Shown piece after piece: positions 63,112 to 64,000 of a DNA stretch of 64,000 nt. The number at the start of each line of letters is the position of its first letter. The stretch's first letter is position 1. The DNA is taken from contig NC_090324.1 in assembly GCF_040869045.1 (NCBI RefSeq), positions 52,977,346 through 53,041,345 on the forward strand, read 5' to 3'. Both the position numbers and the translations under genes were made by a program. The DNA comes from Eurosta solidaginis. Taxonomy: Eukaryota > Arthropoda > Insecta > Diptera > Tephritidae. The notes beneath the pieces were generated by a model. The model had not been told where the DNA came from, ran no database searches, and worked only from the letters and a program-made list of their open reading frames with translations.

Positions 63112-64000
63112 TTGATAAATATTTGTAGGTTCGAATGTGTGGGCTCCAAAGCCGGTGGATTTGGGTCCTCACACATCCAAACACCTGCATGCCCAAGTTT
63201 CGGGCATCAATAATACAATGTCTGCACAAGTAAAAGAAGCGTACAACATACAACTGCGGTCACCAACAGACCCATTAGTCGAGATCAATAGATCATGCTG
63301 GTTTTACCACAACTAAAAGGGAATCTTCCCACTTGCCACATAAACGCAATGACTAGGTAAGCATTCCCTGATTTAGTACTGGCTAACAAAAGATTCTTTG
63401 TCAGGGACCGTAACGACAGCCTGTATAGTGTATGCAACATAAATTTATCAGAGCCCTAGGAAACACGTCAAACCAAATCGCCCCATCGTCGAAAATATAA
63501 AGCAACATCGAACAGCCAAACCAGTTGCCAATGCCTAGTGCACAACCATGTCAAACCTTACTTCGTGTGTGTGAATGTATGTATGCGTGGAAAGTATGTT
63601 CCCTTGTGAAAGCGTGAATGTCTATATAGATAGCTTGTAGGAGTAGGTTTTAGTGGCTGTGTAGGCATGTATGAATATGTGAATAACGTTTAGTGGCAAG
63701 AATGCATAGGTAATTCCTTCGGGTGCTGAGTGAAAAACGGACGAGGGAAACCTGCCGTTCCACTTTGGTGATGGTAGCGCTTAATGGCCGAAATAAAATA
63801 TAAATTAATGATCGAAGTGTTCAAGACCGAAAAGGACGTCTTACATATAACCAGTGCGTAAAAAAAAGAAAATATTAAACAAGTTTTTTTATAAAGCGGA
63901 CTTATTTTTTTTACTGCAAGTGACCGCAAGTTTACGGAACTGGCCACCGCACAGTGTTTCGTGTAGAACAAGCTAGCTGGACAAAATTATTTTATGAGAT
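63112..64000. repeat. Tandem duplication, second copy, cut by window end
   Basis: Matches 61877-62765 at an offset of exactly 1235 bases with no difference that I noticed. The junction carries the word ATATTTGTAGGTT on both sides. Confidence 0.92.

Overview
The window reads as intergenic heterochromatin-like DNA of a higher fly (Diptera; plausibly a tephritid, inferred from the jockey-like LINE, the 130-bp minisatellite repeat and the general AT-rich composition; this is not proven). No complete, undamaged host gene was found. Almost everything is transposable elements, many nested in one another, plus fragments of three host-type genes.

Layout. 1-5392: the body of a Ty3/Gypsy LTR retrotransposon on the + strand (element E1; 5' LTR outside the window), with an in-frame RING-H2 finger in front of Gag. 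5393-8990: its 3' LTR start (TATA box at 5802) and long A-rich DNA. 8996-9957: a 130-bp minisatellite inside a Helentron/DINE-1-like repeat. 10020-10830: LINE fragment. 10831-17103: a truncated minus-strand Gypsy element (E5) carrying a jockey-like LINE (12391-13950). 17104-20769: unassigned DNA with a 300-bp-period direct repeat.

20770-44875: one large nested structure. The host element E2 is a second, badly decayed RING-Gag element whose two LTRs are about 2.4 kb each. Its 5' LTR was split by a hAT-type DNA transposon (22333-24395, 8-bp target duplication) and by a complete minus-strand Gypsy element with a SAP-domain Gag (E3, 24789-31365, target duplication ATAT). Its 3' LTR was split by an errantivirus-like element lacking env (E6, 38181-43238, target duplication CGCG). 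Each LTR provides the empty site of the other, so all three insertions are resolved to the base.

44881-53735: a BEL/Pao gag-protease fragment; a chimeric, intron-containing pseudogene that joins part of a Sec24C/D COPII gene to part of the chaperonin gene CCT7; a cluster of palindromic foldback/MITE elements; and a minus-strand MADF-BESS gene in three exon segments with palindromic elements in its first intron. 53736-61938: a full-length minus-strand Gypsy element (E4, target duplication CATC), related to E5, with gag, pol and a third ORF in the env position built of 18-residue repeats. 61877-64000: a 1235-bp tandem duplication that starts inside the E4 LTR and runs off the window.

The retroelements share one logic: LTR promoter, a tRNA primer-binding site (Lys-CUU for E2, Lys-UUU-like for E4, Leu for E3, Ser-GCU for E6), Gag, Pol in the -1 frame, and a polypurine tract at the 3' LTR. 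The strongest candidates for something undescribed are the RING-Gag architecture seen in two independent copies, the repeat-containing third ORF of E4/E5, and the Sec24CD-CCT7 chimera.
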